From Nitrospirota bacterium (GTDB lineage Bacteria > Nitrospirota > Nitrospiria > Nitrospirales > Nitrospiraceae), in assembly GCA_016195505.1 (NCBI GenBank), contig JACPZN010000214.1, positions 1-6,325 of the forward strand: a DNA stretch of 6,325 bases, in the 5' to 3' direction. A program made the position numbers and the translations under genes. Shown piece after piece: positions 1 to 5,828 of this stretch (its first letter is position 1; each line of letters starts with the position of its first letter). The notes under the pieces were generated by a model. That model searched no databases. It was not told the DNA's origin and saw only the letters and a list, made by a program, of their open reading frames with translations.

Positions 1-210
1 CATGGCGAATAACACAGTGGCGACGATGCCGACGGTCTTATACTGGCGATTCAGATAGGCGCTCGCGCCTTCCTGGATGGCCTTGGAAATTTCCTGCATT
101 TTCGGGTTGCCGGCGTCGAGTTTGAACACCCACATGGCCAGGTACAGGCCGTAGGCAATGCCGGTCACTGCCGCAATCAAGGCAAAGGTGACAATCGCTG
201 AGTCGCTCAC
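1..210 (-). CDS. hppA: Membrane-bound proton/sodium-pumping pyrophosphatase, N-terminal 70 residues (partial)
   Basis: This is the 5' end of a gene running off the left edge. Family role: an integral membrane pyrophosphatase that couples hydrolysis of inorganic pyrophosphate to H+ or Na+ pumping. The visible 70 residues hold a first hydrophobic segment (about residues 5-29, ending LAMWVFKLDAG) and then the family-typical stretch MQEISKAIQEGASAYLNRQY (about 38-57), followed by the start of a second membrane helix. The start is GTG at 210, chosen because AGGAGG (218-223, minus strand) lies 7 bases upstream and because the frame gives the expected N-terminus. A possible promoter lies at 241-270. 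The K+-dependent and K+-independent types cannot be told apart, because the deciding residues lie outside the window. It is separated from the cytochrome gene cluster by the plus-strand gene at 551-805, so it is probably its own transcription unit. Confidence 0.93.
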   Translation of the reverse strand, partial: MSDSAIVTFALIAAVTGIAYGLYLAMWVFKLDAGNPKMQEISKAIQEGASAYLNRQYKTVGIVATVLFAM

Positions 211-240
211 GAGATATCCTCCTAGTGATTAAACAAAGTT

Positions 241-270
241 CTTATGTCACACGGCTCCCCGTGGCTTCAA
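241..270 (-). promoter_or_regulatory. Possible sigma-70 promoter of hppA
   Basis: On the minus strand TTGAAG (270-265) and CATAAG (246-241) are 18 bases apart, four matches of six to each consensus hexamer. A start of transcription near 235 would leave a leader of about 25 bases before the GTG of hppA, carrying its AGGAGG. A small inverted repeat (CACGG at 250-254 with CCGTG at 259-263) lies in the spacer and might be an operator or be chance. The promoter match is moderate only. Confidence 0.35.
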
Positions 271-498
271 CCCAACCAAAGTACGTGAGGCGAGTGGGGA
301 AACCGTGGAGTGGCGCAGGTTCAGCTAGAGGCTAACCAGATGAAAAGTTGGGCCATTCTATACAGATGAGATGGGAGGATCAAGATGAAATGCGGGCACG
401 TTGGACAAAATCTGTGGCTCACCCCTTGTGCCTCCTCAAAGCTAATGGTCTGATAACGGTCGATGAATTGAGGCAGGGATTATTGCGCGCGGCCTTCT

Positions 499-527
499 TT
501 GCAGACCGAGCGCAGACTTGGTATAGT
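499..527 (+). promoter_or_regulatory. Likely promoter of the small plus-strand gene
   Basis: TATAGT at 522-527 matches five of six bases of the -10 consensus. Upstream, TTGCAG at 499-504 with a 17-base spacer (or TTTGCA one base earlier) can serve as a weak -35. Transcription would start near 534, about 17 bases before the ATG at 551, leaving only a weak GAGAG (539-543) as ribosome binding site. Confidence 0.45.
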
Positions 528-550
528 GCGCGGCGATTGAGAGATTCTGG

Positions 551-805
551 ATGGGATTTGAGCCAAACTACATCATCATCGACGGGCAGACCTTCAGCAA
601 AGCGAAGCTGGCGCTGGACAATCACGTCTACAAGAATTGCCAGATCGACGACTGCGATCTCTACTACAGCGGCGGGCAGTACGAACTCCTCGACACGCAC
701 ATCACCAATTCTCGCCTCATCCTTAACCATCCAGCCAAGGGCATCTACAACGCTCTTCAGATCTTCAAGATGAAATCTCCCGGGTCACGAATTATTTTTG
801 AGTGA
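551..805 (+). CDS. Small conserved-looking hypothetical protein (84 aa)
   Basis: I do not recognise a named family. The protein has no signal peptide or membrane segment. It is rich in short beta-strand-like stretches with a recurring pattern (NCQIDDCDLYYSG, then LLDTHITNSRLIL), which suggests a small beta-helix or pentapeptide-like fold; this is inference. It ends with a basic, glycine-containing tail SPGSRIIFE. The start is the only standard one in frame: a TAG closes the frame at 524-526, and a -10 box and weak GAGAG precede ATG 551. It is the only plus-strand gene between minus-strand neighbours and converges on the pentaheme cytochrome gene 87 bases away. Its stop codon lies within an inverted repeat (781-809). 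It is preferred over the overlapping frames because its amino-acid composition is that of a normal folded protein. Confidence 0.7.
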   Translation: MGFEPNYIIIDGQTFSKAKLALDNHVYKNCQIDDCDLYYSGGQYELLDTHITNSRLILNHPAKGIYNALQIFKMKSPGSRIIFE

Positions 806-809
806 CCCG
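781..809. repeat. Perfect 8-bp inverted repeat overlapping a stop codon
   Basis: CGGGTCAC (781-788) and GTGACCCG (802-809) are exact reverse complements separated by a 13-base AT-rich loop. The right arm includes the TGA stop of the 84-aa gene. There is no T-run after the right arm on either strand, so it is not a standard intrinsic terminator. It could be a 3'-end stabilising hairpin or a binding site for a dimeric regulator. Confidence 0.5.
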
Positions 810-851
810 CTGGCCAGAGGCACGAGTCTAGGGGGTATATTCCGCGTCAAG

Positions 852-881
852 AGGGGTTGGCCCGTCTAGCCACTCGCCCCT
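852..881. terminator. Weak possible terminator between the convergent genes
   Basis: An interrupted hairpin is possible: AGGGG (852-856) with CCCCT (877-881), and inside it TGGC (858-861) with GCCA (869-872), with unequal bulges. On the plus strand it is followed by a partly T-rich stretch (TTGCTTCT). It sits in the 86-base gap between the two convergent genes, where a terminator is expected, but the stem is imperfect. Confidence 0.25.
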
Positions 882-891
882 TGCTTCTCGC

Positions 892-2133
892 CTACTTCAT
901 GACGGGTATATTCTCCGACCGCTTGACGATTTCGATTGGTTGAAAGACGGGGTCCTGCGAGCCTTTAGAAGATTCGGCTTCGACTCGCTGGAGAAACGGC
1001 GCGGGGCCTGCGATGGCTCCATAGTTGAGGGTGACATCAACATCGAACGTTCTGGTGTCTTTCGGCGTGGGAAACGTGAAGGTTTCGACTCGCGTTTCTT
1101 CCGGTTTCAAGACCGTGTCTTCAAGGACCTTCGCCGCTTCGAAATCAAAGATGGTCTTTTGACCCTTGGTATCAGCATAGGTCCGGCCATAGACTCTACT
1201 GTCCGTAAAGACGGTCCTGAGGTTCTTTCCTTTCACACTAAGGTCCAAGGTCACCATCGCCCAGGCCGGGTGGGTTGTGGGCAGATTGTGCGGCACAAGG
1301 CTTTGGACCTTCACGGTGACGGTGGTCTTTTCGCCGTCGATCTTCGTTTGGACATCCAACTTCGCCGCTTCCTGGCGCAGCTTGCCGATACGGCCGGGGA
1401 ACGTGTGGTTGGCGACTTTTCGCTTCTTCTCCCCGTTCGCCGACTCCCCGACTTGTTCGGGCATGTGGCAACTCTGGCATTCTTTACCGGACTTCACGGC
1501 CTGGCTCTGATCCCAGTTGCCGAGCAAATCATTGGCTTTGCCGAGATTCGTCGCGGAGGGCACCGACTGGTGGCAGTTCAGGCAGAGATCGGATTTTTGG
1601 AACAGGCCTAATTCCATCGACTGGTGCGCGAGGTTCTGGACGAAATCTTTGTACGGTCCATAAAGCGTCTTGCTGCCGAGCTCATATTTCGGCTCCGGCG
1701 GATGCTTGGCACGATCCACCTGTTTGATCAAATGGCATTGCGCGCAAGCCACGCCGTCCAGGGACGGGTCGCCTGACTTCGCTTGATCGACAAACAACTG
1801 CGCTTGATTGGAAAACTCACGCACGTGTGGCGCATGGCAACGGAAACAGAGAGCCTTGTCTTTGCCGGCCGGCGAATTCAGATAGGCATCGAGAGACGCG
1901 CGGAATGCCGGGGAATGAATAGACTTCGACAGCGGCGAGGTTTCCCATTCTTCATAGACCCGTTCGTGGCAGCGTTTGCATTTATTGGAATGGGGAAAGG
2001 CTTTCTCGATCAGCGATTGCGCCTTGGCATCCTGCGCCAGTGTAGGAGGGCTCCCGCCGCTAAGGATTAAAACCCCGCAAGTCAACGTTGTTGCAACAAG
2101 CCTTACCATCGACATGTACTTGGACTGCCCCAA
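892..2133 (-). CDS. Exported pentaheme c-type cytochrome (cytochrome c554-like)
   Basis: A 413-residue periplasmic multiheme cytochrome. After a signal peptide (hydrophobic about residues 10-26, likely cleaved after TLA at 31-33) there are five CxxCH heme c sites at 52-56 (CKRCH), 96-100 (CFRCH), 130-134 (CAQCH), 184-188 (CLNCH) and 219-223 (CQSCH). Other histidines such as H103, H170 and H243 (NHTFPG) may serve as distal ligands. Residues from about 255 to the end hold no heme site and look like a beta-sandwich domain, opening with PHNLPTTHP at 281-289. The spacing recalls cytochrome c554-type proteins; the exact family is not certain. The start is TTG, with AAGGAA about 8 bases upstream; an ATG at 2115 has a poorer site. 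It begins 16 bases after the stop of the related upstream cytochrome and is clearly its paralogue. It is probably an electron carrier for the NxrC-like protein encoded upstream (inference). Confidence 0.9.
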   Translation of the reverse strand: MGQSKYMSMVRLVATTLTCGVLILSGGSPPTLAQDAKAQSLIEKAFPHSNKCKRCHERVYEEWETSPLSKSIHSPAFRASLDAYLNSPAGKDKALCFRCHAPHVREFSNQAQLFVDQAKSGDPSLDGVACAQCHLIKQVDRAKHPPEPKYELGSKTLYGPYKDFVQNLAHQSMELGLFQKSDLCLNCHQSVPSATNLGKANDLLGNWDQSQAVKSGKECQSCHMPEQVGESANGEKKRKVANHTFPGRIGKLRQEAAKLDVQTKIDGEKTTVTVKVQSLVPHNLPTTHPAWAMVTLDLSVKGKNLRTVFTDSRVYGRTYADTKGQKTIFDFEAAKVLEDTVLKPEETRVETFTFPTPKDTRTFDVDVTLNYGAIAGPAPFLQRVEAESSKGSQDPVFQPIEIVKRSENIPVMK

Positions 2134-2149
2134 GATACCCGTTCCTTTC

Positions 2150-3445
2150 TTATAACGATTTGACGCGATAGGTCAGGATGCGCGGCTGGGTATACTCGTC
2201 GATAATCTTTTTTGCCTCACCCCGAGCTCTCTCGCTGCCCAGCGAGGAGAGATACCTTTCCCTCAAGGCAGGTTCGGGAGTTGGAATGAGTGCATAGGTG
2301 AGGACCGCTTCCACGGTCGCTGCGGTCGTCCCGGCCGGCACCGTCTGAGCAAATGGGACCTTCCTGGTGTTGCCACCTTTGATGAATGGGTCGGGAATCG
2401 GACCACGCAGAATCTTGTCATACGGCAAGCCGAAGTGCTTCGTTTCTTCGGCGAGGACTGCGCCCTTTGCATCCTTCATCGTGACGGTCAGAAAAAATTG
2501 TTTCAACACCGGATCGCCGTCAGGAAAGCTGTGCGGGAGGCTCCCGATCTTCACGAGGGCGGTCCCCTCCAGGATGGCGCCGGTCTTCGCCACCTCGATA
2601 TCGATGCGCGGCATCCACTCAGCCTGGAGATTGCGGTTCTTCAACAGAGTGCCGGAGACTACCACACCACGAAACCAATGGCGGCCGATGGCTCTGGTCA
2701 TGGCCCCACGCCTCGATGTGGAACTACCGGTCGAGGGCTCCATGTGGCAATCCTGGCAAATCGTGCCTTGGAGAATCTCTCCCGGCAGATCCTTCTGCGT
2801 CACATCTTTCACTTTATCAAAGTGACACGAGGCACAGAAAGTCGCCCCGCGGAACAGGTCCGACTGTGCAGCCGAATGGACCAGGTTCTCTTCCGGATCA
2901 GCGTAGGGCCCATAGAGCACGGTTCCCGGTTGCACCTTGAAGGTCGGCGGCGGAGCCTTGGCTTTCTCCACCGCATTGATCAAATGACAGGACGCACAGC
3001 CGATTCCTTCGACCTGGGGCTTGCCGGCCAAGATTTGCGCCACAATCTTCTCCGCATGCTGCGGGAAGATCGTCGTCGCGGGCACATGGCACGAAAGGCA
3101 TCGGCGTCGCTCATCCGGCGACGGATCCGTCTGGATCCAGACACCCAACACGGTTCGAAACACCGGCGATTCTAGCGAGGTGCCATGTAGGAGGGCCGCA
3201 TCGACCCGGCCAAACGTTTTCAAGTCCGGCGTCTGTTCCCTGACACCCTTCCACTCTTCATAGTGGCGGTCATGGCATTGTTTGCAATCTTCCGACCGGA
3301 TGAACACCGTTTCAATTTCGGCCACCCAGTCGACCGGCGCCTGGCCGCCCGACTTTTGCGCGATCGCTCGCTCGTGATAGAGCGCGGTGATGCCCACGAT
3401 CATGAGCACCATCCCAATCGCCCCAACGGTTTGTACCTTCGTCAT
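2150..3445 (-). CDS. Exported pentaheme c-type cytochrome, paralogue of the downstream gene
   Basis: A 431-residue multiheme cytochrome. The N-terminus (MTKVQTVGAIG, hydrophobic to about residue 22) is a signal peptide or membrane anchor, with possible cleavage after AIA at 27-29. Five CxxCH heme c sites lie at 54-58 (CKQCH), 116-120 (CLSCH), 150-154 (CASCH), 204-208 (CASCH) and 230-234 (CQDCH). It shares with the next cytochrome the YEEW after heme 1, CHLI at heme 3, a LYGPY segment, QxxCHM at heme 5, an isolated His about 22 residues later (H256), and a PHxxP motif opening a heme-free C-terminal domain of about 160 residues. It differs in having about 18 extra residues between hemes 1 and 2. 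The start is ATG 3445, because the longer frame to 3505 would overlap the PDZ gene; the chosen start lies 17 bases after the PDZ stop with GAGGG upstream. The likely role is periplasmic electron transfer. Confidence 0.9.
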   Translation of the reverse strand: MTKVQTVGAIGMVLMIVGITALYHERAIAQKSGGQAPVDWVAEIETVFIRSEDCKQCHDRHYEEWKGVREQTPDLKTFGRVDAALLHGTSLESPVFRTVLGVWIQTDPSPDERRRCLSCHVPATTIFPQHAEKIVAQILAGKPQVEGIGCASCHLINAVEKAKAPPPTFKVQPGTVLYGPYADPEENLVHSAAQSDLFRGATFCASCHFDKVKDVTQKDLPGEILQGTICQDCHMEPSTGSSTSRRGAMTRAIGRHWFRGVVVSGTLLKNRNLQAEWMPRIDIEVAKTGAILEGTALVKIGSLPHSFPDGDPVLKQFFLTVTMKDAKGAVLAEETKHFGLPYDKILRGPIPDPFIKGGNTRKVPFAQTVPAGTTAATVEAVLTYALIPTPEPALRERYLSSLGSERARGEAKKIIDEYTQPRILTYRVKSL

Positions 3446-3462
3446 GCCCGTGCCGACCCTCG

Positions 3463-3921
3463 TTAATCCCGCTTGCAGCCGACAAAATGGAAATTGACGC
3501 CCCACCCGACCGGATCGCCGGGATCAGCCGGCTCGTAGGTGCCCACGGTAAAATTGCATTCCTTGACGGACCGCTTGATCGCGTTCCCGAAGTCGATCAT
3601 GGTCCTGATCTCGGTCTTGTCGATTTCTTTAATGACCGATCGGACTTTGATCCCCGCATAATCCGCCCGTGAATTACCGATCACTTCAAACACTGCGACG
3701 CCTTGAGGTTGCTGCAGCTTCAGTTCTTTTTGGATGTCTTCATCCACCGCCCCAACGACAATGCCAAACTCCTCCCCCAGTCGCGATGCCTCCTCCTCCG
3801 TCATCGCACTGGGCTCGGTCGCAGCCTGCGCGACTCTCATGTCAGTGAAAAACAGACTGCTCAACAGAAAAAAAGCCCATCCGCAGAGGAGGGCTTTGCA
3901 AGTGCGCGATTGAGATCGAAT
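3463..3921 (-). CDS. Small exported PDZ-domain protein, probable ATT start
   Basis: A PDZ-like fold occupies most of the mature protein: GIVVGAVDEDIQ, then GVAVFEVIGNSRADYAGIKV and RSVIKEIDKTEI, matching the strand/helix order of HtrA-type PDZ domains, although the usual GD after the AGxxx loop is RS here. No protease domain is present. The C-terminus carries a Cys five residues before the stop region (VGCKRD). Standard starts (TTG 3864, ATG 3840) give a truncated or absent signal peptide. Reading back in frame to ATT 3921 adds 19 residues and yields a textbook signal: basic RSQSRTCK, hydrophobic ALLCGWAFFLLSSLFF, and a cleavage site after VAQA. AGGGGG (3933-3928) lies 6 bases upstream of this ATT, and a TGA closes the frame just before. 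The full product would be 152 aa. The conservative annotation is 3463-3864. A terminator-like hairpin lies within the signal-peptide codons. The protein may assist assembly or bind the neighbouring redox proteins (inference). Confidence 0.75.
   Translation of the reverse strand: MRSQSRTCKALLCGWAFFLLSSLFFTDMRVAQAATEPSAMTEEEASRLGEEFGIVVGAVDEDIQKELKLQQPQGVAVFEVIGNSRADYAGIKVRSVIKEIDKTEIRTMIDFGNAIKRSVKECNFTVGTYEPADPGDPVGWGVNFHFVGCKRD
3868..3897 (-). terminator. Intrinsic terminator or attenuator inside the PDZ gene's 5' end
   Basis: On the minus strand AAAGCCC (3897-3891) pairs with GGGCTTT (3878-3872), extended by an inner TCC/GGA pairing with one bulged base and a five-base loop. The right arm runs directly into a tract of seven Ts (3874-3868). 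This is a classic rho-independent terminator in sequence. It lies about 100 bases after the stop of the NxrC-like gene and inside the likely signal-peptide codons of the PDZ gene. It could end most transcripts of the upstream genes and reduce expression of the PDZ-cytochrome part, unless a translating ribosome prevents the hairpin from forming. Confidence 0.65.
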
Positions 3922-3995
3922 GGACTTCCCCCTTCACGATCCGGTCATTCGACGAGTGGGACAGATGCAGGCCACGCTTCATCACACCAGGAAAT

Positions 3996-4760
3996 CTAGA
4001 GTTTGGCAACAGGATCAATGACCAGCTGAAACCACGGGGCCACGGCCTTCTGTCCGTTGCGTTCTTTGTTCTCGCCGTTCCAGACGGCAAACGACACGGT
4101 TTGGATCCGTCCGGGGATGAGCTTCGCTTCGTTCTCTTGCTCTTCGCTTGCCAGGGGACGCCGCATCAGGACATGCCAAAGGCCGTCCTTCCACAACGCC
4201 TTCCCCTGCACACGGCCCTGCTTTTCTTTCGTCGTCAACGTGCTGAATCCGCCGCCGATCAAATCTTCGACCGATGAGATCCGGCGCGGGATGACCTCAA
4301 ACGTCCGCACACCGCCCTCCTTCTTCTCGGACGTTCGGGCCGTTCGCCGATCGATGTCGCTTTGCCAATCCGCTTTCCAATGCCAGATATTGATGTAGTG
4401 ATCGAGTTGCCCCATGCAGAAAAAGGCCGGCGCATCGCCAAGGGGAAGGCCGACCGCCACCCCGTCGCGGAACGTGCCCGGTGTTAGCCGATCGTTCTTG
4501 GTGTTGTCTTGCCACTCGAGGAGGAACGCGATGTCGGTCCCGTTGTGCACCGACCGCACCACCAAGGCTCGTGCGGTCGGCTCCGGCCAAACCGGCCTGG
4601 TAATGACCTGCCCGCTCAATGGAATCGTCATCGGCGAGACCTTGCTCCAAGCCGCATCGTCGGGAGCGTTCGGCAGATTGCCCTCTACTAATTGAGATCG
4701 GATGATCATCCCTTCAGAACTGACGAGGGGAATCCCAGCTGCACCGAGGATGCTGGCCAC
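3996..4760 (-). CDS. Ethylbenzene dehydrogenase/NxrC-like heme b subunit (type II DMSO reductase family gamma subunit)
   Basis: A 254-residue protein of the family that includes EbdC, DdhC, ClrC, SerC and the NxrC candidates of Nitrospira. Members bind one heme b in the periplasm through a Met and a Lys and link the molybdopterin enzyme to c-type cytochromes. Visible hallmarks are PAFFCMGQLDHYINIWHWKAD (residues 111-131, with Met116 the expected axial ligand), GRVQGKALWKDGLWHVLMRR (192-211 region) and FAVWNGENKERNGQKAVAPW (224-243, with Lys238 the expected second ligand). The GTG start at 4760 lacks a Shine-Dalgarno and overlaps the NHL stop by 55 bases, so translation is probably coupled. 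Extending in frame to CTG 4772 would give a better signal peptide (RLIVASILGAAGIPLVSS). A Sec-type signal seems likely, but the exact start is uncertain. No catalytic alpha or beta subunit is in the window, so the partner enzyme is unknown. The gene symbol is withheld because NxrC cannot be told from other gamma subunits. Confidence 0.85.
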   Translation of the reverse strand: MASILGAAGIPLVSSEGMIIRSQLVEGNLPNAPDDAAWSKVSPMTIPLSGQVITRPVWPEPTARALVVRSVHNGTDIAFLLEWQDNTKNDRLTPGTFRDGVAVGLPLGDAPAFFCMGQLDHYINIWHWKADWQSDIDRRTARTSEKKEGGVRTFEVIPRRISSVEDLIGGGFSTLTTKEKQGRVQGKALWKDGLWHVLMRRPLASEEQENEAKLIPGRIQTVSFAVWNGENKERNGQKAVAPWFQLVIDPVAKL

Positions 4761-5380
4761 GATGAGACGCAGATATACAGATGTCCTTGCGAATCCAGCG
4801 CCAACCCAACCGGCGAGTTCACCACCGCCTCGATCCCGAGGAGGCCATCGCCATGTTTGAGCGTCCCGGCAGATTCCTTGGCAACGAACCGCGCCGCGCC
4901 GCAGCCACCCATATTCTTGTCTTCGTATCCGCTGTCACCGTTGCCCGCCACTGTCGTAATGACACCCGTCACGACATTTACTTTGCGAATTCGGTGATTC
5001 ATCGTATCGGAGATGTAGAGGTGGTCTTCGCAATCGAAGACCACGGCCTCCGGCGCATGCAACATCGCTCTGATGGCCGGCTTGTCATCACCGTCGTATC
5101 CGTACCGACAGACGCCTGCGACGGTCGATATCAGTCCGGTGCGCGAATCGATCTTTCGCACACGGTTGCTACCCTTATCGACGATATACACGTCGCCCTT
5201 GCTGCTGACCGCAATCCCGACGAGGTCATAGAGGCGCGCCTCCATCGCAGGCTTTCCATCGTCCAGATACATCGACATATCCAGCCCGTCTGAACAGACC
5301 GGCATGAGCCATCCGTGATCGTCGCTGAAATCGATTCCAATCGCATCGCCTGAGAGGACCACGAGATTACGGGCGACCAA
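4706..5380 (-). CDS. NHL-repeat beta-propeller protein, C-terminal part (frameshifted)
   Basis: This is the second half of a protein whose first half lies in another frame upstream. The homologous frame is open from about 5428 (TIAGTWTAEDD) although the first standard start codon is TTG 5380. Three NHL-type blades are visible, each with a hydrophobic GIAV/AVVF/GLAL strand, an LYI or VYI strand, and a loop with NRVRK or HRIRK: GDVYIVDKGSNRVRKID, DHLYISDTMNHRIRKVN, and a final GHLYICVSS, which lacks the expected NRIRK half. The two inter-blade segments ISTVAG and ITTVAG are typical. About 50 residues are inserted before the first blade here. The last 17 or so residues overlap the start of the NxrC-like gene. 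NHL propellers are mainly protein-interaction platforms; the specific role here is unknown. Confidence 0.75.
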   Translation of the reverse strand: MVARNLVVLSGDAIGIDFSDDHGWLMPVCSDGLDMSMYLDDGKPAMEARLYDLVGIAVSSKGDVYIVDKGSNRVRKIDSRTGLISTVAGVCRYGYDGDDKPAIRAMLHAPEAVVFDCEDHLYISDTMNHRIRKVNVVTGVITTVAGNGDSGYEDKNMGGCGAARFVAKESAGTLKHGDGLLGIEAVVNSPVGLALDSQGHLYICVSSWPASSVQLGFPSSVLKG

Positions 5381-5814
5381 GGGCTGTTCGCGCGCATCAT
5401 CCTCAGCAGTCCATGTGCCGGCGATCGTCCTTTGCGAATCCGATTGCTCCCCGAATCGCAGATATATAAGTTGTTCAGGGAATCAAACGCCACGTCCAGC
5501 GGCAGGTACAGCCCGGCTTCACTACAGGGGCCTTCATCACCGCTGTAGCAGGTTTCCCCGATTCCGGCGAAGTTGTGGAGCGTACCCTCTTGGAGATTGA
5601 TACGCCGGATCCGGTCCGAGCCGGATTCGGCAAAATAGAGCCACTTCTCTTCCTTGTCGAGCGCAACGTGATGCGGGAGCGGAATCCCTGCTTTTACCGC
5701 TCGCTTGCCATCACCCGTACTGCGGGCTTTGCCGTTCCCCGCAAATGTTTCGATGTAGCCAGCGGCCAGCCCCAGTTCCGTATCCATAGACGTAGCTTCC
5801 GTCTCCCCGCTCAT
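5131..5814 (-). CDS. NHL-repeat beta-propeller protein, N-terminal part (frameshifted)
   Basis: The first 128 residues hold two NHL-type blades: YIETFAGNG with LYFAESGSDRIRRI, and LHNFAGIGETCYSGD with LYICDSGSNRIRK. After Lys128 (codon at 5433-5431) the frame continues for about 99 residues of S/R/W-rich sequence with no propeller pattern, while the propeller resumes in another frame at 5428. The true product, if the shift is an error or is bypassed, would be about 368 residues with five blades. The junction also lacks the usual linker of about eight residues between RK and TIAG, so a real deletion is possible. The start is ATG 5814, 14 bases after the tatA stop, without a clear Shine-Dalgarno, which suggests translational coupling. 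No signal peptide is visible, so either the protein is cytoplasmic or its start is wrong. Confidence 0.75.
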   Translation of the reverse strand: MSGETEATSMDTELGLAAGYIETFAGNGKARSTGDGKRAVKAGIPLPHHVALDKEEKWLYFAESGSDRIRRINLQEGTLHNFAGIGETCYSGDEGPCSEAGLYLPLDVAFDSLNNLYICDSGSNRIRKGRSPAHGLLRMMRANSPWSPVISWSSQAMRLESISATITDGSCRSVQTGWICRCIWTMESLRWRRASMTSSGLRSAARATCISSIRVATVCERSIRAPD

Positions 5815-5828
5815 ACCGAGTATTTCGC

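Larger units (their letters stand above)
211..550. other. Intergenic region between hppA and the small plus-strand gene
   Basis: I see no convincing gene here. It holds the hppA ribosome binding site and possible promoter at its left end and the likely promoter of the 551 gene at its right end. In between, the plus strand has a 22-codon open frame (385-453, beginning MKCGHVGQNLW) with a strong GGGAGG six bases upstream. A different plus frame stays open from 348 through the 551 gene; its early part (residues 15-45) reads like a protein domain, but the part overlapping the next gene is serine/threonine-rich low-complexity sequence typical of a wrong frame. Neither is supported well enough to call. 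Confidence 0.5.

Noticed and set aside
348..773. 141-codon plus-strand frame as a full gene
   Set aside because: Its second half overlaps the 84-aa gene and is Ser/Thr/Arg-rich low-complexity sequence, and its TTG start has no ribosome binding site.
833..913. Two copies of GGGTATATTC (833-842 and 904-913)
   Set aside because: Only ten bases long, one copy lies in codons for the cytochrome C-terminus, and no further copies or flanking similarity were seen; probably chance.
940..1611. Long plus-strand open frame of 223 codons
   Set aside because: It is antisense to the pentaheme cytochrome, whose five CxxCH motifs and signal peptide fix the coding strand; the plus-strand product shows no recognisable motif.
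2435..3175. Long plus-strand open frame of 246 codons
   Set aside because: It is antisense to the other pentaheme cytochrome and is rich in Arg, His and Gly, as expected of a shadow frame in GC-rich DNA.
3842..4090. 82-codon minus-strand frame between the NxrC-like and PDZ genes
   Set aside because: Its first part overlaps the conserved C-terminus of the NxrC-like protein and its end overlaps the PDZ signal peptide; composition is that of a non-coding frame.
4781..5293. Plus-strand open frame of 170 codons
   Set aside because: It is antisense to clear NHL repeats; no start signal or motif supports it.
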